Positions 36,213-48,201 of a stretch of 64,000 bases of DNA are shown here, piece by piece. Position 1 is the first letter of the stretch; each line of letters begins with the position of its first letter. The translations under genes were made by a program, and so were the position numbers. The stretch is from Rehmannia glutinosa. Its lineage: Eukaryota; Streptophyta; Magnoliopsida; Lamiales; Orobanchaceae. The stretch spans positions 93,138,616 through 93,202,615 of the forward strand of contig CM071924.1 of assembly GCA_016081115.2 (NCBI GenBank). Direction: 5' to 3'. The notes under the pieces were generated by a model. That model was not told where the DNA came from. It worked only from the letters and a program-made list of their open reading frames with translations, and ran no database searches.

Positions 36213-37380
36213 TGACATTCTAATTCATATTTTAATTCGTACAGAAATCTATTAATATGTGAAAATTAATTGAATCTTCTATTTATCATGAATTTCCATT
36301 ATATTAAACAAACATTATGTCTAAATTGACAATATTATTTTATACAATAGTGTTCATATATGCTTGATATACTTTTAAAAAAAAATTAGTGATGATGATA
36401 AGGATGAGACCTAAGATCTTTGTGGTCCTGGTTCAAGTCATCTGAGATAGATCTCAATTGGTTGACTAATTAATAGTATTGTATTGTTTCCACTAGTAGG
36501 ATAAGGGTTCAAATCTTACCGAAAATCAATAGTATCTCGGATGTTGATAATTTGATATTTCAATAAGGACTGCCCGTCCTGATCCTACCCTATCTCAGAA
36601 GTCATAAAAGCTTGAAAAAAACTATAATTAAAACTATATACAATTTTATAAAACGCAAAAACTTAATTTGAGAAAAGAGACTTAAGGGATATGCTGGCCC
36701 TAGGATCAATTAGGACCGGACTAAAAAATTTTAATGTTATAAAGACTGAAATATAGGTCAAGCCCTCAAATGTTTAGGACAACCCTTATAGTTAGTCCCT
36801 TATTGACATCTCTACTTGAAATATGCTACAAAAGGAGGAAGTTTGACATTTGACTCATTATACATAAAAGTGTATAAGCTTTATTGGAACTAAGGATAAC
36901 TAGTTAAGTCACATTCGCGATTTGCATCCTTCAAGATTTTCGAGACCAGTATTAGGGCTCAAGGTTAGTCCGACGAATCCAAGAACCTCATCAACCGTAA
37001 AAATAACAACAGTAAAAATAACAACAGTAAAAATAACATTGACGATAATTACCGATCAAAAAAAAAAACATTGATGATAATCCAACGGTTCTAAATTCAT
37101 CACCCTTACCAGCCGTGTGATTCCCAGGTCCCACACCCTTCAATAACGGCAGTTGGCAGTTGTCCCACCTCTGTTTGCCCTTTGCATCAAAATTAGACTA
37201 AAACTTTGCCCCTCTTTCACCCAACATCTGTATCTCCATTTACAAATTCATGTCCCCACACCTGACCATCCTTGCCACACGCTCCCATAAAGGCGCTTAC
37301 CCCACACGCGCACATGCCCGTGGCCACTCACCAGCGCGTGTCGCCAAAAACGCGTGGGCCCATCCCCAGTTCATCTCATG
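36213..37380. other. Intergenic, distal promoter of the IAA4-like gene
   Basis: About 36440-36560 contains a SINE-like stretch with gggttcaaatctt (B-box-like). A 15-bp motif gtaaaaataacaaca is repeated between about 36997 and 37038. From about 37100 the sequence becomes less AT-rich toward the promoter. Confidence 0.4.
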
Positions 37381-37382
37381 CA

Positions 37383-37431
37383 CACGTGGAATAAGCTGCC
37401 CAGAATTGCTGTCTCTAATCCTCCTATAAAA
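37383..37431 (+). promoter_or_regulatory. Core promoter of the IAA4-like gene: G-box, auxin response element, TATA box
   Basis: CACGTG (37383-37388), the canonical auxin response element TGTCTC (37410-37415) and TATAAAA (37425-37431) lie in 49 bp, about 130 bp upstream of the ATG. TGTCTC is the classical ARF site, which fits auxin-induced feedback expression of Aux/IAA genes. A bZIP/bHLH G-box next to an AuxRE is a known coupling arrangement. Confidence 0.7.
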
Positions 37432-37558
37432 CTTTGTCCCAATTTCTCCACAAATCTCATTCACAACTTGCAAACTTTTTCTCTCCATTCCAAAAATAAT
37501 TATTTTCTTGATATTAATTTCATATTTATAAAATTTCAAAATTATAATTTGAGAAGAA

Positions 37559-38584
37559 ATGGATTTGAATCTGAAAGCAACTGAACTGAGATTAGGGCTG
37601 CCCGGTTCAGATGAACCGGCCGACCAATTACAATCTTCATCTTCTCATGTGAAGAATAACAAGAGATCTTGTTCGGAAATCGACGGTTCATGTCAAAAGC
37701 AAGAAAGTGGCGCTCCGGCTCAAAAGTAAGTTAGCATTAATTTTTTTTTATGGAAAAAAATTAATTAAAATATAGTTTACTGATATGAAATTTTTTTCTT
37801 TTAAATTATTCAGGGCACAAGTGGTTGGCTGGCCGCCGGTTCGGTCTTACCGGAAAAATGTTATGGAGCAGCAGAAAAAACCGGAATCGGATGGATCCGG
37901 GTTTGTGAAAGTGAGCATGGATGGAGCTCCATATTTGAGGAAAATTGATCTCAAATTATATAAGAACTACTTTGATCTACTCAAGGCCTTAGAGAACATG
38001 TTCAAGTGCACCATAGGTAACAATTTTAATTATCCAAAGTTAATATGTTTTAGGGTAAATTACAAAAATCACCCTTTAGCCCAATTGCAAAAAAAAAATG
38101 TGTCAGTTATTTTTCAAAATTACAAATATCTCTTTAAATATTACAAAGACAGATTTGTATTTACTTAATAAAAACCTCCTTGACTATTGAGGTGCGATTT
38201 GTAAAACATAAATAAATCTTTAACCACGAGATTATAGCTCAAGTGGTATCGCTCACCCTTTGTAAGAGTATTGATCAGGGTTCAAACCAATATCTTTCAA
38301 TTTATTTGATATTTATCTCCCCCTCCAACCACTGATCCCAACTTTTTAAAAAAACGGAAAGACTAAATCCCTATGTATTTTTTTAATTAACTCTTTATAT
38401 ATATTTTACAGGAGTATACTCAGAAAGAGAAGGATATAATGGATCTGAATATGCACCAACTTATGAAGACAAGGATGGGGATTGGATGTTAGTTGGAGAT
38501 GTTCCATGGGATATGTTTATTACTTCTTGCAAAAGGCTAAGGATCATGAAAGGGTCTGAAGCTAAAGGCTTGGGCTGCCTGTAA
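37559..38584 (+). CDS. Aux/IAA transcriptional repressor, IAA1-4 group (IAA4-like)
   Basis: Three exons, 37559-37725, 37814-38016 and 38412-38584, splice to 543 nt (180 aa), close to Arabidopsis IAA1-IAA4. Domain I is ATELRLGLPG near residues 7-16. Domain II has VVGWPPVRSYRKN at 59-71, the auxin-dependent degron. Domain III includes VKVSMDGAPYLRKIDLKLYK. Domain IV includes GDWMLVGDVPWDMFITSCKR. The protein ends IMKGSEAKGLGCL, the ending typical of the IAA3/IAA4 group. It is a nuclear repressor of ARF-driven transcription, degraded through TIR1/AFB receptors. It stands divergent to the IAA14-like gene, as a member of an old Aux/IAA pair. Intron 2 (38017-38411) contains a MITE and a SINE-like piece. 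The third exon's phase matches the second, and the start is the first ATG downstream of the TATA box. Confidence 0.94.
38046..38210. mobile_element. 'Taattacaaaa'-type MITE remnant in intron 2 of the IAA4-like gene
   Basis: Starts agggtaaattacaaaaatcaccc, matching the ends of the Mutator-like MITE at 12576. The right end is degraded (…tgaggtgcgatttgtaaaac). Confidence 0.45.
38221..38345 (+). mobile_element. tRNA-derived SINE-like fragment in intron 2
   Basis: TAGCTCAAGTGG (A-box-like, about 38237-38248) and agggttcaaacc (B-box-like, about 38277-38288) lie about 30 bp apart, as in a tRNA promoter. The sequence between them does not fold as a tRNA with a normal acceptor stem, so it is not a functional tRNA gene. 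No TSD was found. Confidence 0.55.
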
Positions 38585-41129
38585 ATTAATTAAAAAAAAA
38601 AAAGCAATTTGGATATATATATGAAAAGATCAAAAACCCTTGATCATGGGCTAATTAGGATTTCTTCAAGAAATCCTACGGTTGATATTAATTATTCAGA
38701 CAGATGGACGGAGATCTGGAATTTGAAGAGGCTCATAAGAATTCATGGGTGATTTTTTGGGCCTTTTGAGAGTAGTTTAAACATCGTTATGTACAAATGT
38801 TGTTAGAGAACTTTGATGTTCTTTTCTTGAGTTTTTTCTTCTTTTTTTTGCATTTCTCATATTTTCGAGAATTTGTGATGTATTTACAGGAGTACACGTT
38901 GTACAACAATAGTACAATACTATACACAATATTTAGTCCAAGTAAATGCCATTTTTTAAGGCTGAGAATGGCTTTTTTCTGATCATACTTCAAAAAATCG
39001 TTCTCTTTACCTTGGTTATTTATTTTTTCCCCTCATATATCATCTTTTCTTTTTTTCTTTGTTAACACCAAATGGTACTATTCATATGTGAATTAAGAAG
39101 GCTTTATTGCAAAATTGGTTTCCTAACTACAGGAGGCCAGTAAATTTTGTCTTCTAAATATCTAGGTAGCAATTTTGACCCATGAGATTTTGATTTTGTG
39201 CAATTTTGATCTTTATAATCTCTAACTCATGTAGTTTTGATATTTCGAGTTTTGATTTTGTGCAATTTTACTTCCAACTACGTATTTCATTATTTTATTT
39301 GTTTTCACTATACCATGCATATCTATAACCGTTAAAGTTATAGGACTAGAATTGTTTTGTTGTCTAAATGGTAAAATCGTTAAGAATGGAAACTGCACAT
39401 TTTACAGAACTTAGACTGCAAGCCCCCTAAATGACTAAAATTGCAATTAAAAATAAAAATATTAGCTCACACCAGCAGAAACTGCTCCCAGATCTAGGAT
39501 TCATGTTCATGATACTAGTGCATAAAGGTAAATTAAAAACACCTACCCTCAAAATTTGTATTTGATTTCTATTGATACATATTTACACACACAAAGATTA
39601 AAAACAAACCACCAAACCTCAGGTTTAGGAATAAATATTCTATAGCAGCAGATTTAATCCACTACTTCATCATCAATTAATGGTCACTTACATGATTTAA
39701 AATTCAATCGAATCAAAGTTTTCTAAATTATTGATAAAATAATCAACTAACAAATTACTAAATTATGGGTTACCGTTAATCAGATTATAAATTAATTCAA
39801 GCCATGAAGAGTTTTTAATTTTACCAGTCAACAACCACCACCACCATAACAGAAACAAAGAACAAGTCACATAATTGCACAAGCATTCAAAAATGGAGGC
39901 TGCTAATTAACGATTCAAACTTATGGTAAACAATCAAAGCTATACAAAATTTAAAATGATTTTGGGAACCATAAGTGTACCAATCATGTTAATGTTTGAA
40001 TTCTTCAAACATTATCTACGTTTTAAGTTTCTTCCAGCTTTCTGGTTAATCATTTACAATTAGTATTTTTCAGTTTTTAAGAGTTATCTTTAGAAGTTTA
40101 TTATTCATTTTTTATTTAACTCCTTAGAAGTTACATGTAGTGGTAGGAGGTTATTTTTTCTTTTCCTTGTTTTTGTGCAGGTGGTTTTTAAGATGTGGAA
40201 GTTACACTATGGAGTGGTTACACTTTTGTCTATTTAAAGCAAACCAAAATCTGCAGTAGATTACGGATTTAGAGTGTGAGATCAAATTAAAGAAATCAAA
40301 GACTCTTTTTACTCACAAGAAGTTTGTAGGAAGATAATGTGGCCAGCAATGTTGCTGACATCTTTGGCATCATCTTCCATAGATTTGTTAGTTTGTTCAT
40401 TTTGAGAGAGCCTATGTTATAGATGAGTGTATAGGGCGTGAATTGGAGGATTCTCTCAGTTTGTGATGAAGTATGCCTACTTTACAAGACTCAAAAGGGA
40501 GTATATCTTTTTAGTCTTGTTGGTTTTTGTATTTTTGTATTTTGTAACAATATTTCATTTAAGAGTTTTTGTTCTAAGGACATCGTACAAATACTTGTAC
40601 AGAATTTTGAAACTTCTTGTGTTCGTTTTAATATCCGTCATTCCATTTTTGTTGTGATTTGTGTTTCCAAGTTACAAGACTTCCGCTGTGTTTTCAAAAC
40701 TGCTGGCAACACATTTCACATCACTGCACTATTCTAAGAATTGGACCCCTCTAATTCTTTCCAATCAGCATGTTGAGCAGCTAAAAAGACCCAAGGTCTG
40801 TTAGAATTTGCTCATTAAATAGAGGGTTAATTGCAAAAAGTACCCTGAAGTTTGTGTAGTTACAAACAAATCCAGTTAAGTCTCAAAATTACAAAAAGTA
40901 TCCCCAAAGTTTGATTCCATTTAACATTTCACCCCAACTGTTAATTAACTTAGAAACAATTATTGACATCATAAAAATATGACAAGAAAAATCAAAAAAT
41001 GCCCTTGCAGTATTTTTCATAAAATTTCCACAAATTACATAACATCAACCCTCCGTATAATCTAAAAAATACCCCCTCTAGTAATGAAAAATAAATTACT
41101 TTCATCCCTCTGGTTTCCCATAAACTATA
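38585..41129. other. 3' UTR of the IAA4-like gene and intergenic DNA, possible solo LTR
   Basis: The first ~400 bases are probably 3' UTR and downstream sequence. About 39990-40760 has the texture of an LTR: a TATA-like box near 40235, a long transcribed-looking region and a T-rich 'gtatttttgtattttgtaac' polyadenylation-type region. I could not fix TG..CA ends or a 5-bp TSD. About 40816-41060 is another worn 'taattgcaaaa' MITE. Confidence 0.35.
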
Positions 41130-41138
41130 TAAAAGGTC

Positions 41139-42537
41139 GGCTAAATTGTATTTTTGGTACACCAACTTAGGGTCAGTTGCACTTTCATCCGCCAATTCTA
41201 GGGTCTGGCAAATTAGGACACTAATTTATAATTTTTTGCACATTGAGTACACTTGTTGTCAGAAATTAAAAATTTCACCGGAAGATTTTCCCCAATTTCG
41301 ATTTCCGACAACAAGTGTACTCAATGTGCAAAAAATTATAAATTAGTGTCCTAATTTGCCAGACCCTGGAATTAGTGAATGAAAGTGCAACTGACCCTAA
41401 GTTAGTGTACCAAAAATGTTGAAGTGAACAAGACACACAAGAAATAAAAAGTGAACAAGAAATCCAATATCTCGCTCGAGCTAAATAAGACATCCACAAG
41501 CTTATTTAAAGACACTTCGTCCGACACATACTATGAAATATTGAAGTTGTTGATTAGTTGAAGAGAAAACCTTTGTGAAAATAAATTTTGGGTCTACACT
41601 GCCAAGGATTGAAGGAGTGTAGTGCAGTTCAAGATCGAACCGAGTTGTGAATTGTAGGGGGGCTGTGTGATCAAATCCTGCAAGATTCAGTGAGCTGAAA
41701 TAACTAGGCAACTGTTCTAGTGAAGAGGTGAGTCTCACGAGTAGCTGGCTGTGTTAACAAGACTATATTTGGACTGTACTTTTGGAAATAAAATGAACTA
41801 TTACATTAGTGGAATCCTCATGGAGTAGGAGAATAGTGGAGTAGAGGAATTACCCCATCCTCGAACCAATATAATTCTTGTGTCTTTACTTAATTTCCCT
41901 CATATTTATGCATTTAATAATATGTTGTTCATTTGCTATCCAAACTCCACATATAACTCTCTAAAATCATTAAGTGTTGATTAACAAACTCTAAAGGGTA
42001 TAAGTCTTCCAATGACTTAAAAGAAAACTTTTTTATAATATGTTGCAATTCTTGATTGAGTTACTCTATCAACTCGCCCTTTCGAGAGAAGCTGTTGAGT
42101 GGTTAACTCTCTGGTTGAATCTCGACTAATTTGTTTGTTGGCTTGTCTTGTTTCGCAGCTTTTGATGTTGACCCATCTTTTTACTGAGGCTTTCTGTAGG
42201 TTTTTTGAAAAGGTGTCAGCTCTTGCGCACTTCCCATTTGTTTATTGACTAAATTGTATTTTTGGTACACTAACTTAGGATTAGTAGCACTTTTTTCGTC
42301 CATCAATTCGGGTCTAGCAAATTAGGACACTAGTTTATAAGTTTTTGCACATTGAGTACACTTGTTGTCGACAATCGAAATTGGGGAAAAATTTCTGGTG
42401 AAGTCTTCAATTTCCGACGACAAGTGTACTCAATGTGTAAAAAATTATAAATTAGTGTCCTAATTCGCCAGACCCTGGAATTGATGGACGAAAGTGCAAT
42501 TGACCCTAAGTTAGTGTACCAAAAATACAATTTAGCC
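41139..42537. mobile_element. Composite transposon with palindromic ends, 9-bp TSD
   Basis: The 1399-bp segment is flanked by a perfect 9-bp repeat taaaaggtc (41130-41138, 42538-42546). Both outer ends read GGCTAAATTGTATTTTTGGT inward and remain alignable for about 120 bp. Each end is itself a ~280-bp palindrome (41139-41419 and 42249-42537) with arms of about 130 bp. Between them is about 830 bp of sequence (41420-42248) with no resemblance to the ends and no clear ORF. The TSD suggests Mutator-type transposition. Confidence 0.82.
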
Positions 42538-42546
42538 TAAAAGGTC

Positions 42547-43502
42547 CAAAGACCAAAAGCCCTGGGGTAATTTTGTCTGTCAACATCTTTTTTTTCTTCG
42601 TGTTTCTTTTTTGGAATTCCAACAACGACATTATTTACTCTACACGGGTCGACTTGTCTTGCCCTGCTAGACTTTGTGGGATGGACGTGACATGCATGGG
42701 TCATCTAGTACTCGCTCCGTCTCGTCTCGCCCCATTGTCATCCCTATCAAGAGTTCTTGATTTATATATGTTGTTGGTGTTATTCATATAATATTTACAA
42801 AATTATATAAATATCATATTTGACGTAATTTCTTATATCAATTTCTGAGTAAAACTCATTCAAATTCTCAAAAACACATGAATTGGATTCTTGGAACATG
42901 TCTAGATCGTAGACGAGGTGGGTTGGGGTTGGTTTAGGTCTTATTTTTTCTTAATGGGCTGGTCTCCCTAGACTCGACTAATTGATATCCCTAATGGGTT
43001 TTGAAATATTATTCTACCCTAGCCTTTTAATTTTTTGTAAAGTGGTCGCATGAAATACAGGTCTCCTCGACCATAAATTATGATATAAGCTCGATTATTT
43101 GGGCCGACCTTAAAATGCATTAAAGTCCAGCTACCTAGGCCATGGGCCTTCTGGTGGCCCACTGACCACGTTCCATTAAGTATCAGGGCCTGGTTTTGGA
43201 AGATAAATTGGTACACAAATTCTATTCGGGATAAATACTATCCCAATCCGTAATGGACCAGACCCGGTAAACGGATTTGCATATTAATGTGAAGAGCCCA
43301 AACACTGAAGTGGGCCGGACCAATTTGTGGCAATGTGTGCACCACGCGTTCATTAACGACGCAAGTGTATGCTACGCACCCCGTTCATGTTAGAGCTTCG
43401 GCGAGAGAACTGAAACCTCGATTTCTATCTACTCTCAGAAATCTCAATCCTTTTCAGTCTTCAAGCTGATTGAGCTCAAAATCGTTGAATTCCATACGGA
43501 AA
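42547..43502. other. Intergenic, promoter side of the complex I gene
   Basis: About 42640-42755 ends ...ccccattgtcatcccta, the right edge of a hAT-type element with the left end missing. About 43380-43502 is probably the 5' UTR and proximal promoter of the 24-kDa gene; no clear TATA box. Confidence 0.45.
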
Positions 43503-46500
43503 ATGCTGGGCCGTCTCGCTTCTCAACGCCTTCGTGAGATCCGTCAAGTTTTCCGAGGGCTTCCCCAGGTTTTTGTTTCTCCATTTTCGATTCGTATTTC
43601 TTTTTCTGTTTTCCCATTTTTCATTTCAAATGGTGTTTTATGCAGGCTTCGCGATCATTCTCGACCGCGCTCAACTATGTGAGTTGATAATTTTTTTTTT
43701 TTTCTGGATGAGATGCCAATCTGTGTATTATATTAGCTTTTGATTTATTTATTTTTTAAATTGATTTCCGAGTTTTTGAGATGCAGCATATTGATAGTCC
43801 GGATAATAATCCAGACCTTCCATGGGAATTCACTGATACGAACAAAGAGAAGGTTAGTAGTAATCATCATTTCAGATTATTGAAGACCCCTGATTTTTTT
43901 TTTTTTGAAACTTGAATGCGCATAATTTGATACTTCAATCCTCATAGAGCCTGCTTCTTACTAAATGTGCTGTTTACTGGTTGTAGCTAGTGTAGGGGAG
44001 AAATGGGGTTTGCCTTTCTAACTTGTGGTTGGCCTTGATTTATTTCCAATCACCCCCTTAATGAACCTAGTTAACAAGGAATGCTTCGGATCAGTTGGAG
44101 AAAGGGAAATTTTGATTCTGGCCCATGTTTTCATGTTCCTATACCATTAAACAATAGGTTATGAATTTAAGTTTTTCGTCTTTAGTTCCAAAGTCTGATT
44201 AATATCTTTACAGCCATTCTGTTTATGCTGTGATCATTACCTAATGTAAGTGAATATTTTTTTGTTTCAAATTGTTCATTTGCTATTCCAGAAATAAATT
44301 AATTGTGACCCTTCTGGTAAATTACTTTCAATTGTTTTTTTCCTATAATTATCTTTATGTGAGTGTCACTCTGGCGGGTTCGAGAAAACGTATGCTAAAG
44401 GAAATTAAGACTAAAATCTGTTCTGTTCATAACTTTATGCTGTGATCTTACTCAAAGTCTTATCCTAAGTGACTATGTTCTGGTTTCATTTTTTTTATTC
44501 CCCATTTGGAAATAAATCGATTGCAACCTTGTGTCACTGATTTGGTGAAATGCCTACAGTAGCCTCTGTGATTGATTGTTACTCTGGTTACTCGAGGAAA
44601 CTCATGATAATGAAACTAAGTTGATATTTCTTGCAATATTTGAATCAGACAAGTCTATTTTTCTGTTCTTCCTTTTTCCTTCTTCCTTTAAAAATTTAGA
44701 ACTAGACAGCAATTTAATGTGACATCCGTGTTCAAGATTTCAAAGTGTAATATTCTCCAAGCCTTTGGAATGTGAGAGAACTCTCTAAAATGGTGCTCAT
44801 TTTGATATCTGGTATTTGCTAGCATACAACCATAATGTTGAAATTGTTCGAATCGACGAGGTCAATCTCACAAAGTATATCATGTTGCCTGCTAGAATGC
44901 TAGTACAAGTAGTGACTGTGACCTGCTTGTTTGGATGGCTAATACCATAATGCGGTCCATGAAATGACATATACAACTCCCTTTTGCCTCCTCGGACCTG
45001 AAACTTGTGTTTATATTGGTTATTTTATGCTTTTGTGAGAGATAGGCACTGAGATATCTGTCATTACATGGAATTTCAGTGTACTCTGAAAAGCTGAATG
45101 TCATGCTATGCAATGGTCAAATAATATTGTTTTTCTAAATCAACCTCTAAATGATCTACTTGTTGAATTTTTTGAAATATTGAATAATAAAGATTCTGAA
45201 TATTTCATTTTGCACAGGCTAAAGAGATATTATCCCACTATCCATCCAACTATAAGCAATCTGCCGTCATTCCTCTGCTTGATCTTGCACAACAGCAAAA
45301 TGGAGGTTGGCTCCCAGTTTCAGCAATGAATCACGTACGTTAACATCAGTTATTACTAGTTCCTTCTGTTGAATGCACTTATTAATAGAGATTAATTGAG
45401 ATATAGCTTGACAAGAGAGGTTACATGGACAGCACTTATTTAACATTTGGTTTGTATGATATAATTTGTCTCTAGTAGCAAGTATGTGTAATTTATATTT
45501 TGTAGGCACACAAACTACAACTCATGTAGTGATAAACTTGCTTAATTATGATAAACTAGCAAGTATGTGTAATTTGTCTCTAGTAGCAAGTATGTGTAAG
45601 TTTTAGTCTAACACCTCTTTCCCACCTGTGGACACTAATTTTTGTAGTCAACGCAGCGAATTGCAATTTTTCCTTGCAAAAATTTGTTGTAGGAGGTTAT
45701 CAAAGATTCATGCACACAGGTGAAGCTCATAAACCGGAAACTTTGAAAGAATAGAGAAGGGTGATCCTCAACAGCAATAGCGACTTTTTTGCTTACATAT
45801 AAAGACAATGAATCATTGCTGCAAAATTAATATAGTATTGAAAAAAGAAGTGCGCAAGATTACTTTACTTTGACCTCTTTTTTTTCCTGGTGACATGGGC
45901 CTTTAGCTTCATTTATAGACTATCATAACTGCAATTCAATATAATCTTTTAGAAAACAAAATTCAGAAATCGGGTGTTTGCTTCTTCCGTTTACTAGAAG
46001 CTAACCGATCACCTAATGAAGTTTCCTTGTTGCCTTTAATAGAGATGAATTCTACACCTGTTCCAAAGAAAATTGTCCGAAACTGCTCTAGCAAGAATAT
46101 TTTGTTTATCACCCTAAAATCTAGATCTCCCACTTACATTGTTAGAGTTCATTGTGTCACAGACACCTGAACTGACGACATACATTTACTAGCCTTGTCA
46201 CCTTGGCTACTCATATATTGTTTTTGTTTTCTAATTGAGGTTGATATGGTGTCAATCCGCCAATTTAACTTTACCCTACCAAAAAAGTCTGAGCTGCTAA
46301 ACTACTATTTTCTATGCAAGTTGCGTCAGCCATCTTAACGTAACTGTTCCATATGTCAAAAGATATTGACAGCATCATGCCTTATATTGATCTGATGACT
46401 TGTAGGAGATTGGGTGTCTTGATGCTTCCATACGATTTTGTGATATCTGATACGTAGTATTATATCAAATTATTGTTGTTTATATGAAAACTCATGCTTA

Positions 46501-48201
46501 ATTTCTGATCATTGAAGGTTGCTAAAGTCATTGAAGTTGCTCCGATTCGCGTATATGAGGTAGCAACCTTCTATTCGATGTTCAACCGTACAAAGGTAAG
46601 TTGTTCTGCCTCAAATTAATGATAACATGTAAGATGTGCTAGTTCTTTCTGTTTGAATTTCTCATTGGTTAAGTTATATGTTGGCAATTAAAGGTTGGTA
46701 GATATCACCTTTTGGTATGTGGCACTACACCTTGCATGATACGGGGTTCTAGAGAAATTGAAGAAGCATTACTGAAACACCTGGGAGTAAAGCGCAATGG
46801 TAAAGTCCTATTTGACATTTTTACGTTTCCAATTTCTTTTATTTGGAACTTTTATTGTGTCTGAAAAGTAGAATCCTGTTTAGCCTGTTTTGATTTTAAT
46901 TGGAAATCGTGTTGTGTTTTGCAGAAGTAACTAAGGATGGCCTGTTTTCTGTTGGAGAAATGGAATGCATGGTGAGTTATCCTATGTGATTATCTTTCTA
47001 TAAGAACCGTCATCATATTTCTTCTGTCTTTACTCTTGTCCTCTGCTTGTTGAACTGCTAATGTATAGGAATTTATATAGCACTTGAGGATCCTTGTGTT
47101 CTGGGAAACAACTTTTGGTGTTCAAGTTCTTCACCACATGAGTTCACTTATTGGATATGATTACTCCATGTTAAAAGAAACTTTGCTGCAATATTAGTAA
47201 ATATTTCATTATTTCTCCCATTGTTTCATCTGTATATTCTGAACACCAAGTGTATGTTAAATATTTGATTCCACCATGAGAAATTAAGAAACAGTCTAAA
47301 TCCCCCAAAATTTTTAATTTCTTTTTTCCCGTGGGCATTGAGTATCTCTCTATATCTTCTATGATTTTAAGTCAACAGTAAAGCTCATCAGAACTAAGTT
47401 GTGGTGGAGCGCAAGTGTGAGAGAAGTTAGTATAAATTTGATATCCAAGTCGTATATCATATAACTTAGCATTTTCCTTTCTCTTAGATAACAATATTGG
47501 GACGGGATACTTCTGTGTACTTCTGCTGCATAATACTCTGCTTAGTACTACTGTGCTTCATCACTAGTGTCAACTATGATATGAGTTTTGGCTTTCAATG
47601 CTGCTCCTAATTCTTTATGTTTCAAGCTCACATTGACCTCTTACCTCAAAATGCCAAAGTCTAGTAGATAAAAGACCACTAAATAAATGCTATCGTCTTT
47701 TATTCTGTAATTTTGACATGGGGTACTGTTGGTTTCGATAGGGATGTTGTGTAAATGCTCCAATGATCACAGTTGCTGACTACTCGAACGGATCAGAAGG
47801 ATATACCTATAATTATTATGTGAGTACCATCTCTTCTCAGTATCGTAACAACTGTGATTTCAGTCAATGTTGTACCACTGAATCATAAAGATATCATGTG
47901 GGCCTCTTTTGATTGTTTCAGGAAGATGTTACTCCAAATCGGGTTGTTGAAATTGTTGAGGCTTTGAAAAGAGGGGAGAAGCCACCGGTAAGACACTATG
48001 CTTCCTGTTGTATTGTTGTTAATCGAGTCATTTCTATCTTTCATCATATAATCTCTCTTTTTTCTTTTTTTCTTTTCTTTTTGCCATTTCCAGCGTGGTA
48101 CACAAAATCCGAAACGCATCAACTCTGGACCAGAAGGTGGGAACAGTACATTGTTAGGTGAGCCAAAGGCTCCTCCATGTCGGGATCTTGATGCCTGCTA
48201 A
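43503..48201 (+). CDS. NADH:ubiquinone oxidoreductase 24-kDa subunit (NDUFV2/NuoE type), mitochondrial
   Basis: Ten exons (43503-43568, 43646-43678, 43787-43852, 45218-45334, 46518-46595, 46694-46799, 46925-46971, 47742-47819, 47922-47987, 48094-48201) give 765 nt, 254 aa. It is the complex I peripheral-arm subunit holding [2Fe-2S] cluster N1a beside the FMN-bearing 51-kDa subunit. The four cluster cysteines are present: CGTTPC (129 and 134) and CMGCC (170 and 174). Other conserved blocks are YEVATFYSMF and the LVCGTTPCMIRGSREI segment. The N-terminus MLGRLASQRLREIRQVFRG is a basic amphipathic mitochondrial presequence, with RSFST near residue 40 as a likely cleavage zone. The C-terminal NPKRINSGPEGG followed by APPCRDLDAC is typical of plant orthologues (Arabidopsis At4g02580). 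All introns are GT..AG; intron 3 is 1365 bp. Confidence 0.96.
45459..45604. repeat. Short direct repeats in intron 4 of the complex I gene
   Basis: The motif agcaagtatgtgtaa occurs three times (near 45477, 45558 and 45584), twice preceded by ttgtctctagt. It looks like a local slippage duplication of about 25 bp. Confidence 0.7.

Noticed and set aside
38221..38345. tRNA gene candidate with A- and B-box-like motifs
   Set aside because: No acceptor stem or anticodon arm can be formed; it fits a SINE fragment in an intron.
40438..40737. Overlapping Phe/Val-rich open frames of 64-99 codons
   Set aside because: AT-rich sequence inside a possible LTR; no recognised motif.
39990..40760. Solo copia LTR
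   Set aside because: Texture is suggestive, but no TG..CA ends with a 5-bp TSD could be fixed; kept only as a low-confidence note.
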